From NCBI GenBank assembly GCA_035295125.1, contig DATGJP010000107.1:62001-126000 (forward strand): a stretch of DNA of 64,000 nucleotides, written 5' to 3'. This DNA comes from JAICMB01 sp035295125. GTDB taxonomy: Bacteria; Acidobacteriota; Terriglobia; Bryobacterales; Bryobacteraceae. Both the position numbers and the translations under genes were made by a program. Shown here one piece after another: positions 43,577 through 52,779 of the stretch (within the stretch, counting starts at the first letter, position 1; each line of letters starts with the position of its first letter). The notes beneath the pieces are model-generated. The model ran no database searches, was not told the DNA's origin, and worked only from the letters and a program-made list of their open reading frames with translations.

Positions 43577-43607
43577 ATCAAAAGGGCACAACACAGGGTA
43601 CTCATGA

Positions 43608-44237
43608 TCAGTTGCCCCTCCTGATGCGATCCAGATTCTTCGAGATGATGGGCGCGATTTCCTTGGTGCTCTTTTCGAGCATGCGGCCCACTGCGCGGGA
43701 TGAGACCGTTGCGCCAGAGATCGCATCGATTTCCCAGGGGTTTTTCTTGGTGCCGTGCTTTACGACTGCGATAGGGTGCGTTGCGTCGAGGTCCTTGAAG
43801 TTGTTCAGGAACGGCACGTCACTACGGATGCGATCGCCGAGGCCGGGAGTTTCGCGCATCTCGACCACCTTGAATCCCGTCACAATCTGCTTATCCGGCG
43901 AGTAGGCATACATGGCGGAGATGACATCTGCATAGCCGCGGTCGCTGGCCTCGACGACAACCCCGAGGAAGTTTTCGTTGGCGTCGTAGCCGGCGAAGAA
44001 TCGGGGACCCTCGCCCTCGGCGCTGGGCAGAATTTTGAGATCGCCGGAAGGCTCGATGCCATAAACAACCTGCTTATGAATACCCGGCAGGAGCTGCGCG
44101 ACCGAGTCGTGCATGATGATGTCCTGGTTGTTCCGGATACGCGCCAGGGTCGTGATTTTTGTCGCGACGATGAGCATGCCACACAGAAGTGACACGGTGC
44201 CCATCAGCCGGATCATGCGAAAGCTGCTTTCTCTCAT
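43608..44237 (-). CDS. rnfG: Rnf complex subunit G (covalent FMN)
   Basis: This 209-aa protein has one N-terminal membrane helix (MGTVSLLCGMLIVATKI) and a periplasmic FMN-binding domain. DAISGATVSS near 173-182 carries the Thr expected to bind FMN by a phosphoester bond, added by ApbE. GGAGG lies seven bases before the ATG, which overlaps the rnfD stop. Confidence 0.95.
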   Translation of the reverse strand: MRESSFRMIRLMGTVSLLCGMLIVATKITTLARIRNNQDIIMHDSVAQLLPGIHKQVVYGIEPSGDLKILPSAEGEGPRFFAGYDANENFLGVVVEASDRGYADVISAMYAYSPDKQIVTGFKVVEMRETPGLGDRIRSDVPFLNNFKDLDATHPIAVVKHGTKKNPWEIDAISGATVSSRAVGRMLEKSTKEIAPIISKNLDRIRRGN

Positions 44238-45286
44238 GCTTTGGCCTCCGCTTTTCTGCGCGCCCCAAAGTGGCGGGGCTGGGTGAGATTGTCAATCATC
44301 GGCGATACAGCATTGCTCAGAAGGATGGCGTACATGACGCCTTCCGGCAGGCCGCCTTTGAACCGGATCAGGACCGTGATCAACCCCATGAGCGCGCCGT
44401 AGATCCAGACGCCGGCGGGTGTCACGGGAGAACCGATCGGATCGGTTGCCATGAAGAATGCCCCGAGCATCAGGCCGCCCGAGAGGAGCACGAAAAACGG
44501 GTTGGGATACCGGGCGCTGTCGGTCAGGTAAAACGCGCCACCCACCAGAAATGCGCTCAGCAGCATCGCGGCCGGAATCCGCCAGTCCATCATCTTGCGC
44601 ACAATCAGGTATAGACCGCAGAGAATGATCAGAATCGCCGAAGTCTCACCCGCCGATCCGGCGCGTTCGCCGAGGAACAGCGGCTGCAGGGCCGTGGTCA
44701 CGTGATCGAATTTCTGCTGCATCAGGGGCGTTGCGCCCGAGAAGGCGTCAACGCGTACATGAGCGATCCAATTTGTCAGCGGAGCGGACTTCATCAAGGG
44801 CCAAGCCAGGCTGGAGGGGATAAATTCCGAAAACCGATTCAACGCCAGCGCCGGGGTGTAGGCCGTGATCGCGACCGGAAACGCAGCTTGTAGAAACGCT
44901 CGCGCGACGAGCGCGGGATTGAACACATTGAAACCTAGGCCGCCGAAAATCAGCTTAGCCGGCCCGATAGCGATGAAGCCACCAACCGCTCCCATCCATA
45001 GCGGGAACCCCGGCGGCAAGGTGAGCCCGAGAAGTACGCCCGTGATGGTGGCGCTGAAATCGATCAGGGTCGAAGGGCGCTTCATCACCCGGCATGCGAT
45101 GTGCTCGGTGAGCAGGCAGGACGCGGTAGTGGTCGCGATTAAGGCCAGAGCGCTAATGCCAAACAACCACACGGCATACGCGCACAGGGGAAGCAAAGCA
45201 AAAACCACGTTCCGCATGATCTTCTCGACCGTGAAGTCGGAATGCAGGTGGGGAGAGGTTCGTACTTCAATGACGGAGGTGCTCAT
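44234..45286 (-). CDS. rnfD: Rnf complex subunit D (covalent FMN)
   Basis: This 350-aa membrane protein has about nine or ten helices. DAFSGATPL around residue 180 is the covalent FMN site, and GGLGFNVFNPALVARAF and FFMATDPIGSPVTPAG are conserved RnfD/NqrB blocks. Its ATG overlaps the rnfC stop. Confidence 0.95.
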   Translation of the reverse strand: MSTSVIEVRTSPHLHSDFTVEKIMRNVVFALLPLCAYAVWLFGISALALIATTTASCLLTEHIACRVMKRPSTLIDFSATITGVLLGLTLPPGFPLWMGAVGGFIAIGPAKLIFGGLGFNVFNPALVARAFLQAAFPVAITAYTPALALNRFSEFIPSSLAWPLMKSAPLTNWIAHVRVDAFSGATPLMQQKFDHVTTALQPLFLGERAGSAGETSAILIILCGLYLIVRKMMDWRIPAAMLLSAFLVGGAFYLTDSARYPNPFFVLLSGGLMLGAFFMATDPIGSPVTPAGVWIYGALMGLITVLIRFKGGLPEGVMYAILLSNAVSPMIDNLTQPRHFGARRKAEAKA

Positions 45287-46626
45287 GCGCGCGCCTTTCT
45301 CTCCCGGTTAAGCTGTTTGGAAATCCGGAAGTATTGAACGAGCGGGATGTGCGCGGGGCATACATAGGCGCAGCAACCGCACTCAAAACAGTCGCCCAAA
45401 TGAAAATTCGTGTCCATCTCTTCGTAGCGTTCTTTGCGGGCCAGCATGCCGAGACGCGAGGGATTCAGGTGCATCGGGCACGCCTCGACGCACTTACCGC
45501 ACTTGATGCACGGGTAAATGCGATGGTGGCCGTTCAGTTCGCGCGAAGTCAGGACCAGCACACCGGTGACGCCCTTCGTCAGTGGCACGTCGAGCGATCC
45601 GATGGCGGCGCCCATCATCGGGCCGCCGAGCACGACCGAAGTCGCTTCCCTGGTGATGCCGGCTTGCTCGAGGGCCCACCGCAGAGGACTGCCTAACGCG
45701 GCGAGATAGTTGCCCGGCTTGGCGACGCCGGGTCCGGTGATGGTGACTACACGCTCGATCAGTCCTTGATGCCGGGGCAGCAGGTAGCCGATCTGAGCGA
45801 GCGTCGCGACGTTAAAAACGCCGACGCCAACATCGAAGGGCAGGCCGCCCGATGGCACTTCGCGGTGTAGCAGGGATTGGATCAACATCTTTTCCGCACC
45901 CTGTGGATACTTCGTTGGGATCGCTTCAATCGAAATGTCGGCTGCGTCACCGTTGGCTTTACGGAGCGCGTCGACGGCGTCCATTTTGTTGTCTTCGATG
46001 CCGACAATCGCCCGCGAGGCGCCGATAGCTTTCATTGCGATGCGGGCTCCGTGGAGCACCTCGCCGGCCTCTTCGAGCATCACGCGATGGTCGGTTGTGA
46101 GGTAAGGCTCGCACTCGCAGCCATTGACGACGACGGTGTCGACCTTCTTGCCCTCGGGCAGCTTCATTTTGACGTGCGTCGGAAATGCAGCGCCGCCGAG
46201 ACCAACGACGCCGGTGTCCTGGACCGCCGCAATGACCTGCTCAGATGTCATGTGGTCGATATCCTGGGGAGCGCCGTAGAGAACCTGCTGGCTCGCTCCT
46301 GGATAAGGCTTGATGAAGATAGCTTGCGAAAGATCGCCTCGCGCCGAGGGAGCCAGGGCGATGCGTTCCACACGGCCGGTGGCCGGCGCATGCATGGGCA
46401 CAGAGACGAAACCACCCGCTTTCGCGATCGGTTCGCCGCGCACTACTTCCTGGCCTTCCCGCACGATCGGCACGGCCGGAGCGCCGGTGTGTTGCGAGAG
46501 CGGCACAATGAGAATCGGCGCGAACGGCAGCCGGCGGATTGGCAGGTGACACGTCCCTTCCTTGAATTCGGGGACGTGTACCCCGTGTGAGAAGGTCTTG
46601 CCGTTCAAAAGTCCTAGGAGAGACAT
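45283..46626 (-). CDS. rnfC: Rnf complex subunit C (NADH site, two 4Fe-4S clusters)
   Basis: This 447-aa peripheral subunit contains GLGGAAFPTHVKM and VNGCECEPYLTTDHR (FMN/NAD region, homologous to NuoF). C-terminal cluster motifs are CIKCGKCVEACPMHLNP and CFECGCCAYVCPAHIPL. It has seven bases between it and the PFOR stop. RnfC exchanges electrons with NAD(H). Confidence 0.96.
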   Translation of the reverse strand: MSLLGLLNGKTFSHGVHVPEFKEGTCHLPIRRLPFAPILIVPLSQHTGAPAVPIVREGQEVVRGEPIAKAGGFVSVPMHAPATGRVERIALAPSARGDLSQAIFIKPYPGASQQVLYGAPQDIDHMTSEQVIAAVQDTGVVGLGGAAFPTHVKMKLPEGKKVDTVVVNGCECEPYLTTDHRVMLEEAGEVLHGARIAMKAIGASRAIVGIEDNKMDAVDALRKANGDAADISIEAIPTKYPQGAEKMLIQSLLHREVPSGGLPFDVGVGVFNVATLAQIGYLLPRHQGLIERVVTITGPGVAKPGNYLAALGSPLRWALEQAGITREATSVVLGGPMMGAAIGSLDVPLTKGVTGVLVLTSRELNGHHRIYPCIKCGKCVEACPMHLNPSRLGMLARKERYEEMDTNFHLGDCFECGCCAYVCPAHIPLVQYFRISKQLNRERKARA

Positions 46627-46633
46627 AACGGTC

Positions 46634-49600
46634 CTAGTTGAATTTCTCCGCGCGCTTCATCAGCTTGTCGAGATCTTTTTCTTTGGGATCCCACGGCGTA
46701 CCGGGGTGGATCACTTGCGCGGTGCACTTTTCAGCCGCCCGCACGAGATCCTTATACGGCCCGCCTTTAGCGTCCTTAATAACAGCGTGATTGTCGTCGT
46801 CGTAGGCGAAGATCTTGGCGTTGATACCGATGCACTCTTCGCAGGAAGTGCAGAGGTCCGATTCGATCCAGGGCGCGGCGTAGCCGTTGAGGCTCTCCGC
46901 TCCGGCTGCGGCTTCGGCGACCACGGCCGTCGGGGCGGCAACAGGCTCCGCTATCACCGCTGGGATTGACGCTTGCACGACGGGCGCCGGGCCCGCCGGC
47001 TGATCCGTCAGAATATTGCCGTCCGACAGCATCTTCTGAAGCTGAGCCACCATGGCTTGCGCGAATTCGGCCTTGGCCTTTTCCGCGATCGCAGTGACGT
47101 CCACCTGCTCGCGAACACCCGCCAGCGACCGCAGCATGCGCCAGAAGTTCCGCCGGTCTTCCGTGGCCCGCACAATCGGCGCGGCGACAATGACGCGAAT
47201 CAGCCGATTCTTTTTGTCCACGCCCCAGATGTACGGGAATTTGCCGTCGCGCTCGTCCGCTGCCAGATCGATGAACTCGGCCAGCAGAACCATGTTGTCG
47301 TTCCACGTATCGCGCGGAGCGGTTCGGAACTGTTTGCGGAAGCGCGCCTCGGTCACCGCGAAATCGGCGAACGTCATGGGCACTTCCATCTTGGCCTTGC
47401 CGCCCTTTTCGTCCGTGTATTCGAGCGTGTAAACAGGCCAGTCCCGATCGACCGCGGGATTGCCTTCGATATCGAAGCACTCCTCGGGAATTATGCCTTT
47501 ATCGGGGTTGTAGCGAACGAGCGGATAAGCCCGCGATTCGATTGCCAGCTTGGCCTGGTGCTCGGCGAGATCGTCGCCGATCCCATGCTCCGGCATGCAG
47601 GCGCTGTAGATATTGAACAGAGCAGGCCGGCGCGCGTTCAAACCGTCAATGAAGCCTTCAATCAGGTGCGTGGCGTTGCCGACGCTGCCCTGCAAAACGT
47701 AAGTCGTGCGATGGGCCATCGCCACCAGGGCGATCTCTTTGCGAATCTCTTCCTTGCCCTGGAACGCCTTGCCATACTGCGCCATGTCGGAAACCTGGCC
47801 GGTGTAGCCGGAGGTGCAGGCCTGGCCTCCGGTGTTGGAATAAACCTGCGTGTCGAGAATCAGGGCCTTGATCGGTTTGCCCGACATCATCATGCGCGAC
47901 AGGTTCTGGAAGCCGATGTCGTACATCGCGCCGTCGCCTCCGATGGCGACCACGGGCGGGCACAACGCGAATTCTTCCTCGGTGAACTTCCGCCAGTCGA
48001 AGTAGGTGAGCGCTTCCTCGTGCTTCTCCTTCTTATAGCCGCCGTTCAGCTCGATTTCGGCCATGCGGATGGCTCGGAAGCCTTCCGCCATCTTCGACAT
48101 ATGTCCTTCGTAAACGCCCATCGCCATCGAGGAGGAATCCTGGAACAGGTGGTTGGCCCAAGGGAACGGATAAGGATTGAACGGATACGTCGAACCCCAT
48201 ACTGATGTGCAACCCGTCGAATTGATGATTCCCATCGAGCAGCGCCCGCGGCGGCCGGTTCCTTCGGTGTACTGCCACTTGAGGTGCTTCAATTTGGCGA
48301 GAACTTGCGTCACCCAGTGGAGCCACTCGGCGTCCAGTGTCTTTCCGGCATGGCGTTCGTCCAGCTTCTCCGCGAAGCTGGCGAGCGTGACGTCCGTGTT
48401 CTTGAGCTTATCGAGAGCCTGGTCGATGCGATCGCTGTCGGTCAAGTCGACCGTGGAAGCGAGTTTCAGGCGCACGTGCTGGTCGAGCCGCGTGATCAGG
48501 TCGTCCAGCTTGTCGACATGCTTCTTGACCCGCGGCTGCATCAGGGCTTCAACGGTCGCAGTGAACAGGTGGACTACGGTTTTCTCGCCGCATCCCAGGC
48601 AAGCGCCGTCGCCGCCGACGAGGCCCATGTAGTTCTTCTTGTCGAGCAGCAGGGTTTGGAGCGCGCCGATCTTCTCATCGAGGTCGTCGATACGGCTGAA
48701 CTCGGGGGACGTGGTTGGCAGGGCTTGCCAGAATTCCCAGTCCTTGCGCAGCTTGTCCACACTTTGAGAGGTTTGCGCCACTGGGCGTAAAGCATTGTCA
48801 TTACAGACCTTGACGCACTCCATGCAACCTTTGCAGGCGTATGGATTGACAGTGATGGAGAGCAGCCCGCCGCTGCCCTTCGCCTTCTTTTCGCGAACCG
48901 TCCAATAGGGCGAGGTGAGCGAGAACTTGAATTCTCCGAGGGCTTGCCGGAACCATTGGAACTCCGTCTCAAGTTCCGCTTTGTCGGCCGGAGCGGCGGC
49001 GGCCAGAGTTTCGCCGATCGCCTCGTCGAGGAACGCCCGAACGTTGGCTTTCTCACCTACCGTTTGAAGTTTCGGCCGCAGTTTTTGCTCGACCGTGCGG
49101 ATCGCGCGTGGCAGGTGCTTCACGGCGCGGCCGTTCCCCGATACCGATTTAACAGTCGTATCCAGGACCGAAATAATCGTGTGCACCAGTCCGGGAATGG
49201 CGCTGTCGGGGCAAACCGTGTAGCAGGAGCCACAGGCGGTGCAATTCTCGGGGACCCACTCCGGATGCTCGAAGCGCACGCCGGTCATGTCGCGGAACAC
49301 GCCCGTCGCTGCCGGGATGAAACTGAGCCCGATAAACGGATCAGCCAGGTTGTCGTTGCCCTGGCCAGTGATGTAGAAGTTGCCTGTCTGTTCCCAGAAC
49401 CGATGGATGTCGGTGAGGGCGGTCGCGCTGCCCGGCTGCTGCTTCAACATCAGGGGCAGGTCTACGGATTTGCGAAGTTGTCCAGCGCTCGCCTCAGTGA
49501 AGCGCTTGTCTTTGATTTCCTTGACTTCGTCGAAGCCGCGGCGCACGACGCGCATATTGTCTGCCACGACGCGGGCACCCTTGGCGCCGAACTTGTGCTC

Positions 49601-51601
49601 GAGTTGCGACTCGATGGCTTTGAACAATTGGGCTTCGGCGAGCTTGGCCTGCGCCATCACCGGCGAAACCGCGAAGAACGCGCCCTGGAAGGCAATGCCC
49701 TGCATGCGGAATTGCAGTTCGGGGTCGGTGGCTTCCTCGCGGGCGATCTTGAACGCATCGAGGCAGAACACCTTGATATCGTTATTGATGATCGTTTGCT
49801 GGAATTGCGTCGGAATCTGGTTCTGCCACACCTGCTCCGGCGTGTCGTAGCTGCTTTGCAGGATGAAAACGCCGCCCTTCTTCAGGCCCGCCACCGGATT
49901 CGAATGCTTGAACACGTTGGGGTCGGGCGAGAGGACGACATCGACATAGAAGTAATCGCAGTTGATCCGAATCGGCTCGGGCGCGGCTGACAGGTAGTAC
50001 GTCGTCGGCTGGCCCTTTTTCTCGGATCCGTACTTCGGATTCGCCTTGATGTGATAGCCGAGCAGGTCGAACAACGTCATCGCGAGATTCTTGCCGGTCG
50101 TGATAGCGCCCCATCCGCCGACCGAGTGAAATCGCACCGTGATGCTGTTCTTCGGCATCAGGTTCGGATTCTCGCTGCCGTGAACGGCGAGGTCCTTGAC
50201 GCCAGGATAGGCGTCACTGATTTCAATCTGGTGGATTTCCTGTTTCGGTGTGAAGGGCTTGTCGCGCAGGAAATCGATCGAAAGGTAGAAGAACTTCTTC
50301 TTGCCACCGTTTGGCAGCATGTTCTCGATAGCGCCGATGATGCCCTCCGGTTGCAGGTCGCGGCTGCCTAATCCGTACGATCCGGAATAGAGCGGCGGCA
50401 TTTCTTCGGCCTTGCGATAGCTCGCGTAATCCGGGTACGGCAGCTTGCCATTAGCGAAGCGGCCGTTTTCAATCGACCGGCCGATCGCGGCGCGGACCTC
50501 GCGGATGAGCGGCAGATCTTCAGCCAGCGGTTGATCGGTGCGCTCGAGCACTGCGACGCCCTTGCGGCCGCGCAGGACCTGGCCAACCAGGTCGCCCGGG
50601 AACGGCCGGAACATCGTCATATTGACGACGCCCACTTTCAGCTTGCGCGTCTCGCGGAGATAATCGGCGACGGCTTCCGCCGTCACAATCATGCTTCCCT
50701 GGCCAAGGATGATGTACTCGGCATCTTCCACGCGATACGTCGACACGCGCTGGTAGCGGCGGCCGGTCAGCTCGTAAAACTCATTCATCGCCTGGTCGGC
50801 GAGCGCGGCGATGTGCGCAAAGAAGAACGGACGCTGCGAAGCGACACTCTGCATGTACGCGTCCTGGTTCTGGACGGTCCCGATCATGACGGGGTTGTCC
50901 ACCGTCCACAGCTCGGGAATGCGGCGGCGCTTGGGGCCGAAGAGGATGTGCTGCGCCGGGGTCGGCGTGTCGATGATGTCGTCCGGCTTGCCGAGATACT
51001 GCGCAATCAGGTCGCGCTCGGGCAACAGCAAGGATTCGATGAGGTGCGTCGTGAGGAAGCCGTCCTGAGCGCAGATGCCCGGCGTCAACCCCAGCTCCGC
51101 GATGCGATGCGAAATGATGTTGAGGTCGCAGACCTCCTGGGCGCTCTTGCCGAACACCTGGAAGAATCCGGAGTCGTCGACGCAGTGATAATCGTCGTGG
51201 CCGGCGTGTACGTTGAGCGTGGACTTGGTGATGGCGCGGCAGCCCATGTTCAGCACGTAGGTGAGGCGCTTGCCGACGGCCGCATACAGCGACTCGTGCA
51301 TGTAAGCGATGCCCTGGCCCGACGAGAAGTTCGCCGAGCGCAGTCCGGTCATCGAGAGGCCGGCGGTCACCGCGGCCGCGGCGTGCTCGCCCTCGGGCTC
51401 GATGAAGATCAGCGGCCGGCCCGAGATGTTGATGTGGCCCTTAGCCGTCTCCTCCGCCCAATACTCGCCCATCTGCGTCGAAGGCGTAATCGGATAGGCG
51501 CCCGCGGCATCGGTCGATTCGCGTTCGCACATAATGACGGCGGTGTTGCCGTCCATCGCTTCCCGGACACCCGGGTATTTGAACGTCTTATTAGTGCTCA
51601 T
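46634..51601 (-). CDS. nifJ: oversized pyruvate:ferredoxin (flavodoxin) oxidoreductase
   Basis: This 1,655-aa protein is about 450 aa longer than usual single-chain PFOR. It oxidises pyruvate with CoA to acetyl-CoA and reduces ferredoxin, using TPP and Fe-S clusters. Domains run from the N-terminal pyruvate domain (CERESTDAAGAYPITPST) through gamma/EKR regions to 4Fe-4S motifs CTACGSCYTVCP (~786) and CKGCMECVKVC (~922). They are split by a ~110-residue insert. GACLGCGEK is followed by a ~90-residue helical insert, then the TPP block IGGDGAMYDIGFQNLS (~1218). The C-terminal ~75 residues add a ferredoxin-like domain (CTSCEECIG, ~1582) after an Ala/Pro linker. ATG 51601 overlaps the rnfB stop. 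Confidence 0.93.
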   Translation of the reverse strand: MSTNKTFKYPGVREAMDGNTAVIMCERESTDAAGAYPITPSTQMGEYWAEETAKGHINISGRPLIFIEPEGEHAAAAVTAGLSMTGLRSANFSSGQGIAYMHESLYAAVGKRLTYVLNMGCRAITKSTLNVHAGHDDYHCVDDSGFFQVFGKSAQEVCDLNIISHRIAELGLTPGICAQDGFLTTHLIESLLLPERDLIAQYLGKPDDIIDTPTPAQHILFGPKRRRIPELWTVDNPVMIGTVQNQDAYMQSVASQRPFFFAHIAALADQAMNEFYELTGRRYQRVSTYRVEDAEYIILGQGSMIVTAEAVADYLRETRKLKVGVVNMTMFRPFPGDLVGQVLRGRKGVAVLERTDQPLAEDLPLIREVRAAIGRSIENGRFANGKLPYPDYASYRKAEEMPPLYSGSYGLGSRDLQPEGIIGAIENMLPNGGKKKFFYLSIDFLRDKPFTPKQEIHQIEISDAYPGVKDLAVHGSENPNLMPKNSITVRFHSVGGWGAITTGKNLAMTLFDLLGYHIKANPKYGSEKKGQPTTYYLSAAPEPIRINCDYFYVDVVLSPDPNVFKHSNPVAGLKKGGVFILQSSYDTPEQVWQNQIPTQFQQTIINNDIKVFCLDAFKIAREEATDPELQFRMQGIAFQGAFFAVSPVMAQAKLAEAQLFKAIESQLEHKFGAKGARVVADNMRVVRRGFDEVKEIKDKRFTEASAGQLRKSVDLPLMLKQQPGSATALTDIHRFWEQTGNFYITGQGNDNLADPFIGLSFIPAATGVFRDMTGVRFEHPEWVPENCTACGSCYTVCPDSAIPGLVHTIISVLDTTVKSVSGNGRAVKHLPRAIRTVEQKLRPKLQTVGEKANVRAFLDEAIGETLAAAAPADKAELETEFQWFRQALGEFKFSLTSPYWTVREKKAKGSGGLLSITVNPYACKGCMECVKVCNDNALRPVAQTSQSVDKLRKDWEFWQALPTTSPEFSRIDDLDEKIGALQTLLLDKKNYMGLVGGDGACLGCGEKTVVHLFTATVEALMQPRVKKHVDKLDDLITRLDQHVRLKLASTVDLTDSDRIDQALDKLKNTDVTLASFAEKLDERHAGKTLDAEWLHWVTQVLAKLKHLKWQYTEGTGRRGRCSMGIINSTGCTSVWGSTYPFNPYPFPWANHLFQDSSSMAMGVYEGHMSKMAEGFRAIRMAEIELNGGYKKEKHEEALTYFDWRKFTEEEFALCPPVVAIGGDGAMYDIGFQNLSRMMMSGKPIKALILDTQVYSNTGGQACTSGYTGQVSDMAQYGKAFQGKEEIRKEIALVAMAHRTTYVLQGSVGNATHLIEGFIDGLNARRPALFNIYSACMPEHGIGDDLAEHQAKLAIESRAYPLVRYNPDKGIIPEECFDIEGNPAVDRDWPVYTLEYTDEKGGKAKMEVPMTFADFAVTEARFRKQFRTAPRDTWNDNMVLLAEFIDLAADERDGKFPYIWGVDKKNRLIRVIVAAPIVRATEDRRNFWRMLRSLAGVREQVDVTAIAEKAKAEFAQAMVAQLQKMLSDGNILTDQPAGPAPVVQASIPAVIAEPVAAPTAVVAEAAAGAESLNGYAAPWIESDLCTSCEECIGINAKIFAYDDDNHAVIKDAKGGPYKDLVRAAEKCTAQVIHPGTPWDPKEKDLDKLMKRAEKFN

Positions 51602-52497
51602 GAAAGCCTCATTCCTACCGGCAGATCTGCCGCGTCGATCGGGAGCGGCGATTTGCGTGTAATCTTTTTCGCTTCCAGGCCCTTGATGGGCCCGCTCGCG
51701 CCGTTGAGCCACACGATGGCTCCGGTGGGACAGCGCTGAATCGGGACTTGCGTTGCGAGATGATTCCTGGAGTAATCGACAACGGCGAGGTTATTTGTGA
51801 TTTTGATGAGACCGGTGGCGGCGTCCATAGCGCAACGCCCGCAGGCAGTGCAGGCGACTTCGCAGTCGGTCTCCGCGTTCTCGCCATTGAGGAGGTTCTT
51901 GCAAGCCACCCACAGCCGGTGGCTGACGGGGTGTAGCGAGAACAGTCCTTTCGGACAGATCGCGACACAATCGCCGCATGCCGTGCATTTCGCCTCGTTT
52001 ACGGCCGGCAGTCCGTGCGCATCCATACGGATCGCGTCGAACTTGCAGACACGCATGCAATCGGACAGGCCGAGGCAGCCCCAGGTGCAGCCCTTGCCGC
52101 CGCCGGACACCACCGCTGCCGCACGGCAGGATTCCACGCCGGCATAGTGAACATGGTGCCGGGCAACGTTCGACCCGCCGGCGCAAGCCAGGCGCGCCAC
52201 GCGTTTTTCCTCGTGGCCGGCTTCGACCTTTAACAACCCGGCGATCAACTGAATCGCGTCGGGACTGCTCACCGTGCATTTGCCGGGCGCGATTTCTCCG
52301 TTCACCGCCTTTTCGGCGAAATCGTGACAGCCCGCGCAGCCGCACGCTCCACAATTCGCCTTCGGAAGCAGGGCGTCTACCTGCTCGATTCGGGGATCCT
52401 CATAAACGTAGAGTTTCCGGTCCGCTGCGGCGAGCAGGGCTGCGAGCAGGACGCCAATTCCGCCCATGAGACCGCTAGCTATCAGGTACTCAATCAT
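51598..52497 (-). CDS. rnfB: Rnf complex subunit B (ferredoxin-accepting Fe-S subunit)
   Basis: This 299-aa protein has an N-terminal helix (IEYLIASGLMGGIGVLLAAL) and the 4Fe-4S domain CGACGCAGCHDFAEK (~49-63). Two ferredoxin-type clusters follow (CTACGDCVAICP, ~168, and CTACGRCAMDAATG, ~213, whose last ligand is in RCPTGAIVW). ATG 52497 is chosen because the membrane helix begins there. It is the first gene of the cluster, although rnfB is usually placed last or next to rnfA. Confidence 0.94.
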   Translation of the reverse strand: MIEYLIASGLMGGIGVLLAALLAAADRKLYVYEDPRIEQVDALLPKANCGACGCAGCHDFAEKAVNGEIAPGKCTVSSPDAIQLIAGLLKVEAGHEEKRVARLACAGGSNVARHHVHYAGVESCRAAAVVSGGGKGCTWGCLGLSDCMRVCKFDAIRMDAHGLPAVNEAKCTACGDCVAICPKGLFSLHPVSHRLWVACKNLLNGENAETDCEVACTACGRCAMDAATGLIKITNNLAVVDYSRNHLATQVPIQRCPTGAIVWLNGASGPIKGLEAKKITRKSPLPIDAADLPVGMRLS

Positions 52498-52640
52498 GAT
52501 ATGGTCCGTGCTGATTCGAGTGGGTGAAATTCCCCAACAAGACACCTCGACTGAGCACTCTCGAATCTGGGTTGCTGAATTTAGGAGCCATTAGAATCAG
52601 CGAATTGACAGGAGATTGGAAAGATTCAATCGACGCTGTC

Positions 52641-52657
52641 TGCCTCTCAGAGAGGCA
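52641..52657. promoter_or_regulatory. perfect 17-bp palindrome between rnfB and apbE
   Basis: TGCCTCTCAGAGAGGCA (8-bp arms around one base) lies in the 282-nt divergent region. Nearby are a consensus -35 box TTGACA (52605-52610) facing apbE and two direct copies of CCAATGG (52668 and 52691, about 23 nt apart). This is a good operator candidate for joint control of the rnf cluster and apbE; no regulator gene lies beside it. Confidence 0.5.
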
Positions 52658-52779
52658 AACGTCGGTCCAATGGCTCAATTTGCGTATTGCCAATGGTTTG
52701 CGTGGTTTGAGAGTGCCGGTCGACGGGTGATTTCACACTTTCTGGGGATGGCAGACCGCGTGCTTTTCCAACACATGAA

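Noticed and set aside
50531..51739. 400-codon open frames on the plus strand across the PFOR gene (also at 46973-48205 and 48944-49990)
   Set aside because: They are antisense shadows of a well-conserved PFOR; compositions are Arg/His/Val/Leu-rich and no domain is seen.
52524..52730. 68-codon open frame in the rnfB-apbE region as a transposase fragment
   Set aside because: No recognisable transposase motif; it spans the palindrome and promoter features and has no ribosome site.
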